This document shows, piece after piece, positions 33,207-43,032 of a stretch of 64,000 nucleotides of DNA (the stretch's first letter is position 1; every line of letters starts with the position of its first letter). Source of the stretch: Hygrocybe punicea (taxonomy: Eukaryota > Basidiomycota > Agaricomycetes > Agaricales > Hygrophoraceae); assembly GCA_963556145.1 (NCBI GenBank), contig OY744473.1, forward strand, positions 1,302,001 to 1,366,000. The letters are read 5' to 3'. The position numbers and the translations under genes are program-made. The notes beneath the pieces are model-generated. The model was not told the origin of the DNA, did not search any database, and saw nothing but the letters and a program-made list of their open reading frames with translations.

Positions 33207-34220
33207 ATGTCAGACACCGAAGAGAACCACGAAACCCGAGACACCACCACTGTTGCACCCGCAGCCCCGTCGCCTCCAAAATCTCATATTGCTCCGCCGA
33301 CTAAGTACGATGGGAACAAAGAAGGATTTAAAACATTCTTCCGCAGTGCCTTCATCTACATCCGCGCAAACAGGATTGCATTCGACAGTGAAGAAAAACA
33401 AATCCTTTTTATCCTCTCGTACCTGCAAGGCGGACTCGCTGGACGATGGGCAGACGAGTACGTCGACATTGCCTTACAGCACTCCCCCATCAACTTCGGA
33501 TCACTGGAGGACTTCACCAAGGAATTCAAGCGGCACTTTGAGAAACCGGATCAGAAGAAGGACGCATTGACAAAGTTGAACGACCTGCGCCAAGGGAAGA
33601 TGACAGCCGATGAATTTTGGATTGAGTTTGATACTCTCCGACGCATCGCTGGACTTGGCGAACTCTTGAACGACGAATATCTCATTCAACTCGTCGAATT
33701 ACATATGAACAAACCATTGATCGACCAGATCTATACCGGTATGAAGATCCCAACCACCGTCGACGAATGGCGTACGCAAACGGTTCAATTGGACCAACAA
33801 TGGCGACGTCGTCAGAACCAGATACGATCCATGAGTTCACCCATAAAAACACGATATAACCCAAACACACCAACCGCATCGACAACCCCCCGACCACAAC
33901 AAACATCAATACCTCGTCCACAGTCAGAATCTGTCCCGATGGACGTCGATACACGACAAACGACACCCCGACAGCAAACATTTACTCGTTTAACGGACGA
34001 GCAACGGTTGGATTTCATGAAAAAAGGAATCTGTTTCAAATGTCGACAACCCGGACACATCTCACGCAATTGTCCGGAACAACAAGGACGACAACAGATT
34101 CGTTCTATGGAAACCGTTCAACAAACGCCGAGACAACAACAAGACGATGGCAAAGACGTGCGAATTGCCGCATTGATGGATGAGTTGGCAGCGATGAAGT
34201 TGAAGCAAGAGGGTTTTTGA
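33207..34220 (+). CDS. Gypsy Gag (retrotransposon capsid/nucleocapsid)
   Basis: 337 residues from ATG 33207. A Gag (PF03732-like) domain occupies roughly residues 30-180 (KEGFKTFFRSAFIYIRANRI; ADEYVDIALQHSPINF; LNDLRQGKMTADEFWIEF), followed by a Pro/Gln-rich linker. A single CCHC zinc knuckle CFKCRQPGHISRNC (about residues 276-289) probably binds the element RNA. The stop TGA (34218-34220) directly follows a GGGTTTT heptamer, and Pol continues in the -1 frame. No nonsense or frameshift lesion. Confidence 0.9.
   Translation: MSDTEENHETRDTTTVAPAAPSPPKSHIAPPTKYDGNKEGFKTFFRSAFIYIRANRIAFDSEEKQILFILSYLQGGLAGRWADEYVDIALQHSPINFGSLEDFTKEFKRHFEKPDQKKDALTKLNDLRQGKMTADEFWIEFDTLRRIAGLGELLNDEYLIQLVELHMNKPLIDQIYTGMKIPTTVDEWRTQTVQLDQQWRRRQNQIRSMSSPIKTRYNPNTPTASTTPRPQQTSIPRPQSESVPMDVDTRQTTPRQQTFTRLTDEQRLDFMKKGICFKCRQPGHISRNCPEQQGRQQIRSMETVQQTPRQQQDDGKDVRIAALMDELAAMKLKQEGF
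34211..34217 (+). promoter_or_regulatory. Candidate -1 ribosomal frameshift site (GGGTTTT) at the gag/pol junction
   Basis: In the gag frame the sequence reads G GGT TTT TGA, a classical X XXY YYZ heptamer immediately before the gag stop. A -1 slip gives GGG TTT TTG AGA and enters the pol frame, which is open from 34217 and has no suitable ATG near its start. Known Gypsy elements use -1 slippage for Gag-Pol. A downstream pseudoknot was not assessed. Confidence 0.65.
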
Positions 34221-37200
34221 GAAAGCGACGTGAAGCGCAGGAGGCCACGATCGCACAACTCGAGAAAGATGTACACGTATGCAAACAATTTAATGGTGTA
34301 TTTTCGAAACTCAAAGACCTCCGCAATGACCTAAAACAACAACCAAAAGAACAACCAGAAACAAAACCGAAACAGGAAAGTAACACGTGGCAAGATACCC
34401 ATGTTACAGCTGATGAAGACAAAACAACGAAGAAGAAAACAACGGTCGAATCTGAATTCAATGCCATGGAAACGATTGTGGCTATCCGATCGACCACAAT
34501 GGGTTTTGCCCTCGACCTCTTGCTTGATTATGATGTATACGGTCGATGGACCGAGAAGATTTCACCAGGTTTGGTGCTTTCCCTCAATCGTCGTACAATT
34601 GACGAAGCAGTCCAATGGTTGGTACAAAACATGCCGCAAGAATCGCCACATGAACCACGAACTCTTGAACCAATACGGGCAGTAACACAGAAAGATTCTG
34701 AACTTCGTATGGCATTACTCGTCCATGGTTTCGTCTCGGTCACTCAAGATGGTCGTCAATATCCCATGACCGGTTTGATCGATTGTGGTTGTACGATCTG
34801 TGCAATCGATATCGGTTACGTTAAAGCACATAACATTCCCACGAAGCCATACGTAAACCCGTTTAATTCGTATATGAGCGATGGGACGCAACCGAAAACA
34901 GGACAGATCACTGAATATTGCGAGTTGCAAATGCGACTTGGAGATCATCAAGAATTACTTCGTTTCGCGGTAACAACGTTAGCGAAAATGGACATCTTCC
35001 TCGGATACGACTGGCTCAAAAAACATAACCCAGAAATTGATTGGCGCGAAAACGAAGTCAAGTTCTCGCGATGTCTTTCGGGTTGTGGCAAACCATCGAC
35101 GATACGGTCAACCGAATTCAATACTGTGGTCTGGGAACGACCACTTTGGTTCGATCAAGTAATGGAAGAAACGATGAGCCCAGCGCATTTTTGTTCATTC
35201 ATGACCAAATCAACAGAACTCGCGATCAATGCACAGAAACAACAGAAAGAGAAATCGTTCGAAGAACTAATCCCCGAAACGTATCATGAATATCGCGATG
35301 TCTTCGAACCCTCTGGTTTTGATGAATTACCTGCACGGAAACCTTGGGATCATGCAATTACCCTGAAACCGGATGCGCCAGACCACCATGACTGCAAGCT
35401 ATATCCGTTGTCTCCCATCGAAAAACAAGACCTCGACAAGTTTCTCGATGATAATCTCAAAACAGGACGAATTCGACCATCGAAATCACCTTATGCATCC
35501 CCTTTCTTCTTTGTATCGAAGAAGGACGCTGCCGAACGACGACCAATACAGGATTACCGCTGGTTAAATTCATGGACGGTCGATGACAAGTATCCGTTAC
35601 CATTGATTAACGACATCATCAATCAACTTGCTGAAGCAAAATTCTTCACAAAACTCGATGTTCGGTGGGGCTTCAATAATGTCCGGATCAAAGAAGGCGA
35701 TGAACACAAAGCTGCTTTCCTAACCCCGAAAGGTCTTTTTGAGCCAACTGTGATGTTCTTCGGGTTGAAGAATTCACCACCAACGTTCCAACGGTTGATG
35801 AACCATGTCTTTCGATATGAAATTCGCGAAGGCTGGCTTTTGGTGTACATGGATGACATCTTGATCTTCTCAAAATCACTGGAGGAAAATCAACGACGTA
35901 CGAAACAAGTCCTGAAGATCTTTCGGGAAAACAACTTGTTCCTGAAACCCAAGAAATGTACATTCGATAAACCGAAAGTCGATTATCTCGGCCTTATCGT
36001 CGGTGAAGGACAAGTCCAAATGGATCCCGTTAAAACCAATGCAATTACAGATTGGCCAGTTCCTACGAATCTCACCGAATTGCAACGGTTTATCGGTTTT
36101 CTGAATTTCTATCGTCGTTTCGTCGAAAACTTTTCCCAAATCGCAGCTCCTCTACATAAGTTAACAGGAAAAGCAAAATGGGATTGGACGGAAGAACAAC
36201 AGAACGCATTCGATCGATTGAAGACAATTATCACAACCGATCCTATCCTTGTCCTACCTACATCCGATAAAAAATTCATCATCGAATGTGATGCCTCCGA
36301 TTATGCCATAGGTGCTATTTTGTCACAAGAACAATCCGATGGGCTTTTCCGACCTGTCGCGTATATGTCGACAACAATGTCACCAGCAGAACGTAACTAT
36401 CAAATCTTCGATAAAGAATTGCTCGCGATTATACGAAGTTTTGAGGAATGGCGTCATTTCCTACTCGGAGCAAAAGAACAGGTTGATGTTTTCACCGATC
36501 ATCGAAATCTTGAATATTACCGAAAACCACAAGACCTCACAAGACGACAAGCACGATGGATTGCATTCCTACAAGATTACAATTTCCGCTTGTTGTATAG
36601 AAAAGGATCACAAAACAAAAAAGCCGACCTCCTTTCCCAACGTGTCGATCACAAGCCAAAAGAAATAGACAATACAGGTATGGTTGGTCTTCCTAACTCA
36701 TTGTTCATCCCACCAGAACAAGCGATCCGTCAAATATTGCATACTTCTCCTACAAACGATAACATTATTGCCCTCCATCATGACAATCCCACCGCCGGTC
36801 ATCCCGGCCGTGACAAAACAATCGAGTTGATTTCACGGACAACAACATGGCCAACTATACGTGAAGATGTGGAATGTTATATCAATGGTTGTACAGGATG
36901 TCAACAGAATAAACCACGACGTGGAAAACAACTTGGACAACTTTTCCCACATGACGTACCACCCTATAACTGGCATACAATTTCCGTCGACATGATTGGT
37001 CCCCTACCGGAGTCACATGGCTTTGACGCCATTCTAGTTGTCGTCGATAAGCGGTCGAAACATCCCATATTCGTTGCCACAAATACGACATTGACATCGG
37101 AAGGATGGGCACGACTATTCCGTGATCATGTCTTCAAGCGTTTCGGCATGCCGCGTTTTGTCATCTCCGATCGTGGTTCTGTTTTCGTCTCACGGTTTAT

Positions 37201-38503
37201 CACCGAATTATATTCCCTGATCGGTATCAAAGGACGTCCAACGACAGCATATCATCCACGTGCTGATGGACAAACGGAACGGATGAACCAAGAACTCGAA
37301 ATTTTCCTTCGATTTTTCACCAATTATCGACAAGACGATTGGCATGAATGGCTTGCCCTCGCAGAATTTGCATTAGCCAATCGCGAATCTTCCGCCATCA
37401 AAACTTCCCCCTTCTTTGCAACACAAGGACAACATCCATGGACAGGTCTTATGCCTGACACACACACACCCATCGCAAACGAAGCCGTTCATGATTTCAT
37501 TACACGAATGAAAACGATACAACAAAAGATCGGCGAAATAGCGGATGTCACGAAGCAAACAATGAAGGATAAGTATGACAGTCATGTCAAGAAAATTGTC
37601 TTTTCCCCTGGTGACAAAGTCTGGCTAAACGGAAAGAATTTAACCACAGATCGACCTAGCAAGAAGCTCGATAATCAACAATTCGGTCCGTTTACCGTTC
37701 TCGACAAAATCGGTTCTTCATCGTACAAACTGAAATTACCGAAAACCTGGAAAATCTTCCCCATATTCAACGTCGCTCTCCTCTCCTCTTTTCGACCTCC
37801 TTCTTCTTCCATTCAACAAAAATACCATCTTCGACCTCCCCCCGAAATCATCGACAATGATGACCATTACGAAATAGAACATATTCTCGACTCCCGTATT
37901 CGCCGAAATAAATTATATTACTTAGTTCATTGGCTCGATTATCCCCGCGACGAAGATTCCTGGATCCCAGCATCCGAAACCACATACTGCCAGGATCTCG
38001 TCAATGACTTCCATAGATTACATCCCAAAGCTCCATCTTTTTTATCTCTCCGTTCCCTTTTTACTCTTCCCCCTTCCGTTATCCCCCCTTTTTCTTCTTC
38101 TTCCATTCTACTTGCTATATATCCCAAAAACGCCACCCTCATCGCCAATCGTACAAAGAACCACGAATTCCGAAAATACATCTTCCCCAATAATATCACC
38201 CACGCCTATCTTTACGAAACCGCCCCCGTCGACGCTGTCACCGCCATCATCGAAATTGCCCCCCCAATCATTGCTCCTGCCATAATTGCCGACGACAAAG
38301 GCATTGGCAATTCCGACTTCAACACCCGTGTCAAAGTTTGTCCGTACGCTTTCCCTATCTTACATTACTATCACCTTCCATCACCTATCCCCTCCGCCGC
38401 CCTTTCACATGATTATGACATTTCTACTCCTCATCGTTTTTCGTTGCTTCCTTCTTCGTTCACACGCGATCACCCCGTAAACCCCGATCACCTCGTTTAT
38501 TAG
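34217..38503 (+). CDS. Gypsy Pol: protease, reverse transcriptase, RNase H, integrase, chromodomain
   Basis: 1428 codons, -1 relative to Gag, with no internal stop. Aspartic protease with LIDCGCT near residue 189. RT from about 390 to 600 with LLVYMDDILIFSKS near 544. Ty3-type RNase H with FIIECDASDYAIGAILSQ near 692 and FTDHRNLEYY. Integrase zinc domain (HHDNPTAGHPG ... GCTGCQQNK, from about 854) and core with SVDMIGPLP (Asp near 925), FVISDRGSVFVS and TERMNQELEIFL. The C-terminal chromodomain YEIEHILDSRIRRNKLYYLV followed by HWLDYPRDEDSWIP is near 1218-1260 and may guide integration into heterochromatin. About 165 further residues after the chromodomain are of unknown role. All visible catalytic residues are present, so the enzyme set looks functional. 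Confidence 0.95.
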   Translation: MRKRREAQEATIAQLEKDVHVCKQFNGVFSKLKDLRNDLKQQPKEQPETKPKQESNTWQDTHVTADEDKTTKKKTTVESEFNAMETIVAIRSTTMGFALDLLLDYDVYGRWTEKISPGLVLSLNRRTIDEAVQWLVQNMPQESPHEPRTLEPIRAVTQKDSELRMALLVHGFVSVTQDGRQYPMTGLIDCGCTICAIDIGYVKAHNIPTKPYVNPFNSYMSDGTQPKTGQITEYCELQMRLGDHQELLRFAVTTLAKMDIFLGYDWLKKHNPEIDWRENEVKFSRCLSGCGKPSTIRSTEFNTVVWERPLWFDQVMEETMSPAHFCSFMTKSTELAINAQKQQKEKSFEELIPETYHEYRDVFEPSGFDELPARKPWDHAITLKPDAPDHHDCKLYPLSPIEKQDLDKFLDDNLKTGRIRPSKSPYASPFFFVSKKDAAERRPIQDYRWLNSWTVDDKYPLPLINDIINQLAEAKFFTKLDVRWGFNNVRIKEGDEHKAAFLTPKGLFEPTVMFFGLKNSPPTFQRLMNHVFRYEIREGWLLVYMDDILIFSKSLEENQRRTKQVLKIFRENNLFLKPKKCTFDKPKVDYLGLIVGEGQVQMDPVKTNAITDWPVPTNLTELQRFIGFLNFYRRFVENFSQIAAPLHKLTGKAKWDWTEEQQNAFDRLKTIITTDPILVLPTSDKKFIIECDASDYAIGAILSQEQSDGLFRPVAYMSTTMSPAERNYQIFDKELLAIIRSFEEWRHFLLGAKEQVDVFTDHRNLEYYRKPQDLTRRQARWIAFLQDYNFRLLYRKGSQNKKADLLSQRVDHKPKEIDNTGMVGLPNSLFIPPEQAIRQILHTSPTNDNIIALHHDNPTAGHPGRDKTIELISRTTTWPTIREDVECYINGCTGCQQNKPRRGKQLGQLFPHDVPPYNWHTISVDMIGPLPESHGFDAILVVVDKRSKHPIFVATNTTLTSEGWARLFRDHVFKRFGMPRFVISDRGSVFVSRFITELYSLIGIKGRPTTAYHPRADGQTERMNQELEIFLRFFTNYRQDDWHEWLALAEFALANRESSAIKTSPFFATQGQHPWTGLMPDTHTPIANEAVHDFITRMKTIQQKIGEIADVTKQTMKDKYDSHVKKIVFSPGDKVWLNGKNLTTDRPSKKLDNQQFGPFTVLDKIGSSSYKLKLPKTWKIFPIFNVALLSSFRPPSSSIQQKYHLRPPPEIIDNDDHYEIEHILDSRIRRNKLYYLVHWLDYPRDEDSWIPASETTYCQDLVNDFHRLHPKAPSFLSLRSLFTLPPSVIPPFSSSSILLAIYPKNATLIANRTKNHEFRKYIFPNNITHAYLYETAPVDAVTAIIEIAPPIIAPAIIADDKGIGNSDFNTRVKVCPYAFPILHYYHLPSPIPSAALSHDYDISTPHRFSLLPSSFTRDHPVNPDHLVY

Positions 38504-38584
38504 TTGTACCGGCCCTAATCTTCCCTTTCGTATATATCGTCTGTTCTCTTTTATTTCCTTTTTTCGCTCTTTGCCTTCTTCCCC

Positions 38585-39349
38585 ATGTCTGCCTCTGACG
38601 TTTATCTCCCTTCTTCCCCTTATTACCGTCTTCTTCCTCCTCGCTTTCGCATCCCTCGCTCGAAACGCCGCCTCTGCGATCGTGGTGTTCGCTTCGCTGT
38701 TGACCTCATGCGACCCTCTTCCTTCGGCTCCGTTCATCCAACGACGGCCATCGCCCATCTTGGCGTTGACCCGTTCTTCGCCCCACGATCCTTCTACTCC
38801 GTGCGTCCCATTGGGCCTCCCCCTCCTGCTGTCCCTCCCACCGTTCCCGTCTGGTTCACCGATGATCCCGTGGATCCCTACCGCGAATTCATCGACTGCG
38901 CTGCCGTGTATGATTCCGTTTTCCCTCCGGTTAATCGAGACGATTCCCCTTGTTCCGGGGGTATTGTTACGTTTTACCCCGATTTAACCCCCGCTTCCGA
39001 CCCCGACGTCCCTGACTCAACGTCACAAGACAACATCATAACCTGGGTCCGGAACATCGTCGAAGACAACCAACGACGGTATCCCAATCCCCGTGATTAC
39101 CCTCATCAACCGATCACCGCCGATACATCATACACGTTGATTCAAGCACTCAATAACACCGCGCAACACAATCATCGGATCAGCTGTCTGCTGACACCGG
39201 ACCTGCAACACAGCCGTTGGCCACCTCGTTGGCACCCCAAAACGCATAGACCACGAAGCCAAGCAAGACGCCGTTCATCCCGGAGCTTATCCTCCACGCA
39301 GCCACGTATGACGAAGAAGCCGGCCCTGAAGTTGTTCACTAGTATATAA
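38585..39349 (+). CDS. Third Gypsy reading frame, running into the 3' LTR
   Basis: 254 codons from ATG 38585 (MSASDVYLPSSPYYRLLPPR) to TAA 39347-39349. The first ~127 residues are unique to the region between pol and the LTR, and the rest is encoded by the LTR itself (SQDNIITWVRNIVEDNQRRY; ITADTSYTLIQALNN). It is rich in Pro, Arg and Ser and I recognise no domain. The frame stays open across the LTR boundary without a stop, which may be chance in GC-rich DNA. It could equally be an accessory protein or part of a host-derived sequence. Confidence 0.4.
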   Translation: MSASDVYLPSSPYYRLLPPRFRIPRSKRRLCDRGVRFAVDLMRPSSFGSVHPTTAIAHLGVDPFFAPRSFYSVRPIGPPPPAVPPTVPVWFTDDPVDPYREFIDCAAVYDSVFPPVNRDDSPCSGGIVTFYPDLTPASDPDVPDSTSQDNIITWVRNIVEDNQRRYPNPRDYPHQPITADTSYTLIQALNNTAQHNHRISCLLTPDLQHSRWPPRWHPKTHRPRSQARRRSSRSLSSTQPRMTKKPALKLFTSI

Positions 39350-39530
39350 TCATTGACATTCGTAGTCAATAACTTTAAGTTTAGTATAGCTACTCTTCCC
39401 CCGATCGCTACCACGAAATCCAGATACCTCTCCTCTCCTATCCGTTTGTACTTGCTTTTCTCTATACACGCATCCTCGTTTGGTTTATTGTTGCCGGAGT
39501 TCGCCGCCATACGAACAGCGATCCGTAACA
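38965..39530 (+). repeat. 3' LTR of the Gypsy element
   Basis: 566 bp and apparently identical to the 5' LTR. Preceded by the short G-run GTTCCGGGGGTAT, which could be the polypurine tract. TATATAA box at 39343-39349. Followed by the GTACC target duplication. Confidence 0.95.
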
Positions 39531-42194
39531 GTACCTGACAGCTATTGTTCATCCATCCGGATCTAATAGGCACACTCAAAATTGTTCCAGTCTTGATCTG
39601 ATTCGATTGTGTTCATGAGGGGACTGGGGCAGAACGGGCAAGGGCAAACGCCCAATATTCACCTCACGAACATCGGACGCACGTCAATTGACGTGGCCGT
39701 TTGTGTTCGTGAGGTGACTGGGATGAGGCATTTGCTAAGCCACGGCTTTTGGCTGTGGGTAGAGAACAAGGGGCCAAGGGGGTCCGTGAGCGAGATGATG
39801 GGGCCGTGATCCCACAACCTCGCCGTAAAGGTCAGGAACCTTGTTGCGAAGAATTTCGAGATTTTATGTGTCAGCGGAAGATGAAAAATGATGGCATCGC
39901 AAGGGGAAAGCAGAGGCACTTAGCTGATTGTTCCTTTTCTCTGAAAATGTACGGCAGCCACGCCCTTCAACCTTCCCGCGCTGTCGCGGTGGTGGGTTAT
40001 CGGGTCCAGGTTTGAGGAGGGGTGAACTAGAGAGCAGGGATTCAGAAGAGAGGGAGTTTTGCTGGGCAGTGCGGGATATGCATGATAGGTTCATCAGCGG
40101 AAGTCCAGGTTGACTACATTTGGGTGTGGAAGAAAGAAGAACTTGCTTTGGAGCATCGCGGGGTTGGTGGGGGCATAAGGTGTTCCATAGGGGTACGCGG
40201 AAACCCTCTCCCCGATAGGTGGTGACACCTTGAAGTTCTCGTTTGCGAGAACGAAGCAGCCATTTGCGCCAAACGTACCGGTAGGTTAATCGATGAAGCT
40301 CGCCATGTGAATCGTGCGATCCCCATCTGAAGATTCGGTCGACGAAGGAGAAAAAGTCAGTGTTGGTGTTGCCACATTGTTTGGACTTGAGCCGAATTGT
40401 TCCGCATTCACCGGAGTATATATCGGGGGGCCGGTCATCATTGTCGTACGCATCGGTGTCGTGGTCATCATCGTGTCATATCCTGTTGACGGTGCTTCGA
40501 GGGGAGGTTCTCTTGGTTTCAGGGATTGAGTATTGCATCGTCATAGACGATGGTATCTGTTCCGCTAATCCGCTCGCTGGAAGCGTCGCACGATGTGCGA
40601 GGCCTCTCACGCTGAGTGTGGTTGAAGACAGAAGGTCAATGATATGCGGTTCCATCTGTAGTCTCTTTGTCAATTTGGAAACCGCCATCAGATCGCTGTC
40701 ACTGTGACATCTGACGACAGTCCGTATGACGACGTTCGGTGCTGATGTGGAGGCCGCTGGCGATGGTAGTGGTGTTTTTCCAACTCAAAGCCGCCACTCG
40801 AGAGCATCGCCTAGGGCCCGCTCGCATCATCCAATTTCGATGTGGTAGAGAGGGGTAAAGAGGAGGCAGAAGATGCTGGGGGATTCAAGTAAGACACGGG
40901 AGGCGAGCGAGAGGGGAGAGAAGCAGGCAGAGCACTATAGGGTTGCCAGCGGACCCTGGTGCGAGTGGCGGGGGGAGCTCTATGGGCGAGAGAGTGGGAG
41001 AATGCGTGCATGTACTAGAGAGCAGGGATTCAGAAGAGAGAGTTTTGCTGGGCGGTGCGGGATATGCATAAAAGGATCATTGTGAGTTGTGGAGTCAGCG
41101 GAAGTCCAGGTCGGATGACTTGGACGATCCGGTACTTGAAAAAGACTTTGTGGGCCCAGGACAGCGAGTGGGTGTTGGTTTGCTGCAGAATCAGAAAGCT
41201 GAGGGCCAAGGTGAGAATTGACAGGTCGAACTGGGAGCAGTTGCCAGCTTCTGGGTCGCCACCATCGCCGTCCTGGTTTCGTATCCTTGCAGCCGTAGGT
41301 CATCACCAGCACTGTTGCCAAGCCAGCCCCTTGGTGGGCACCATGTTGACGTCGTCGTTGTTGATGCGCTACCCCGTACCCGACCTTGAGGCAAAACCGC
41401 GGGTTAACCCGAACGTGCCTAGCCTTTTGTACAGCTGCATGTGATAAGATTCCAGATATGATATGAGATTGAGATCGGTGGGGGCACCATGACATCGAAA
41501 GCGCCCCCAATCTCCGATTGTGCCTGGATGACTAAGTGGCTCCCCGGGGTGCCAAATAGAATAAGCCATCTAAAAATTATATTTTTCCGCTCACTTTAGA
41601 AACCACTTTAGACCCCAACTAAATGTTGGAACTCCTGAGGTGCAAGTAACTTCAAAGAGGAGTCATTATGTATACGTACGGTACGTTCCGATCATCCATG
41701 TTATCTATGATTCGAATATGTTTTGCACTCTTTTTTGGCACTTTTTTTTTGCTTCTTTCTTTCTTTCGTGTTTGGCAATGCCGATGGTAACAAATATCCT
41801 TCCCTTCTAGCAATGGATTAAGGAGACTTTCATTGTGCAGACATGTTACGAATTGTCGGGAGTTAAGTAGCCTAATATCGAAACGCACATGAGCGCGGAT
41901 TTGATGTTGAAAATCTCGTCCTCGCCGACCGTGATCCTGGCAAGGCAGAGCAGCTTTTTACACAACCCTCCCAAAAAGGCTGATTAGAATTTCGTTCAGG
42001 ACCCAAAGTCTGCAGATGAATGCGGGAACCTCGATTGTACTGACGAAATCGAATATGCTTCGCTGGCAACAGCTAGAATGTGGGGGTCTACTTGTTGAAG
42101 ACGAGGGGGGGTTGGAACTGAATGTGTGTGTGAGTGACGGGTTGACAAACGAATAAATACGTAGCCGCGCAAGAGACAGAGGTTGGAGAAAAGC
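39531..42194. other. No confident gene; duplicated and repeat-derived fragments
   Basis: About 40026-40112 and 41013-41120 are direct copies of each other (GAGCAGGGATTCAGAAGAGAG ... TTTTGCTGGGC ... GCGGGATATGCAT ... AGCGGAAGTCCAGGT), so about 1 kb here has a duplicated start. Minus-strand pieces near 40286-40690 are open but match no family I know. 41529-41567 is the inverted partner of the 39-bp repeat at 25629-25667. Confidence 0.45.
39659..39717. repeat. Palindrome centred on CAATTG, outside any recognised hAT element
   Basis: 59 bp: TCACCTCACGAACA at the left, TGTTCGTGAGGTGA at the right, CACGTCAATTGACGTG at the centre. The outer 14 bp are perfect inverted repeats. Same architecture as the palindromes in the hAT elements. 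Confidence 0.85.
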
Positions 42195-43032
42195 AACGGC
42201 AAAGTAACCTACCCGGGAAGTGCCTCGTCCAATCTTCGCTCAAGTACCCGTTTTTCTCTCTTCAAAAAGTTCAAAGTCATCGCTGGCTGCATCAATGAGG
42301 AGGGCCGGAAGGCTGAACCTGATGTTGTTTTTCATCTTTGGTTTCTTTGCAGTTTTCGTGACACCAGTGGCCGCTTGAGAGCGTTTTCGTGGGGGTTTGG
42401 TGGTGCGAGCTGGTTTTCGACGACAGATTGTCAAGTGTCGTCTGCGCAACTATAAATGTGGCTCCTCGGGTGTCGGTCCTAGACACGAACCGTCGCCGAC
42501 ATCTTCTGTCTCTCTTCGGAAACTCTCCAAGTCTGGTCCAACACGTCGACATCCGGACAATTGAGAACAACATTGAGAATAGCTCCAATGGGATGCACAT
42601 GCATGACATCAATGAGTTGATTCGCGAACCAAACCCGTCCAGCAGCCCGTCCAAGTCCGCCGCTGTCCTTCCGCCACAGGAAACAGAAAATGAGGCCTCA
42701 GGGGTTCAGGCTGTTCAGGTGATGCACCGCCCATGGTTTAATATCGTAGAGTTCGACCACTTCAATCAGTTGTCGCACTGTCACAGAGTTTTTTCAAAGA
42801 TGGACGTAACATCAGTGCAGTGCCTCTTTCTTTACCGTCCCTACTGAACAACAACTTGCAGGCAAGTACAGATAAATAGAAGATTCGAAACGTTGACGTC
42901 CCTTGCTCGTCGGTGCTGGTCACGATCGCCTTGCCTCGACTTCAGCTTCACTCCTACAGTTCTCGGGTAGAGCAGGCCTCTTTCTCGCCAAATTTCAGTC
43001 CTTGAATCCCCTCGCACATTTCTTATACAATC
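42195..43032. other. Upstream part of the inverted segmental duplication (pairs with 17844-19005)
   Basis: Reverse complement of the region upstream of secreted-protein copy 1. It carries the same partial frames (plus: HDINELIREPNPSSSPSKSA ... MHRPWFN; minus: MRRRHLTICRRKPARTTKPP and a short end LKREKRVLERRLDEALPG). Promoter sequences of copy 2 must lie here. No TATA box close to the ATG stood out. Confidence 0.45.

Larger units (their letters stand above)
32389..39530 (+). mobile_element. Ty3/Gypsy chromovirus retrotransposon, complete and young
   Basis: Two 566-bp LTRs (32389-32954 and 38965-39530) start TGTTACG and end CGTAACA, and appear identical on reading. The 5-bp duplication GTACC flanks the element (32384-32388 and 39531-39535). 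It encodes Gag, a Pol with protease, RT, RNase H, integrase and chromodomain, and a third frame that runs into the 3' LTR. All frames are free of nonsense codons. Apparent LTR identity and intact frames indicate very recent insertion and possible activity. Confidence 0.95.
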
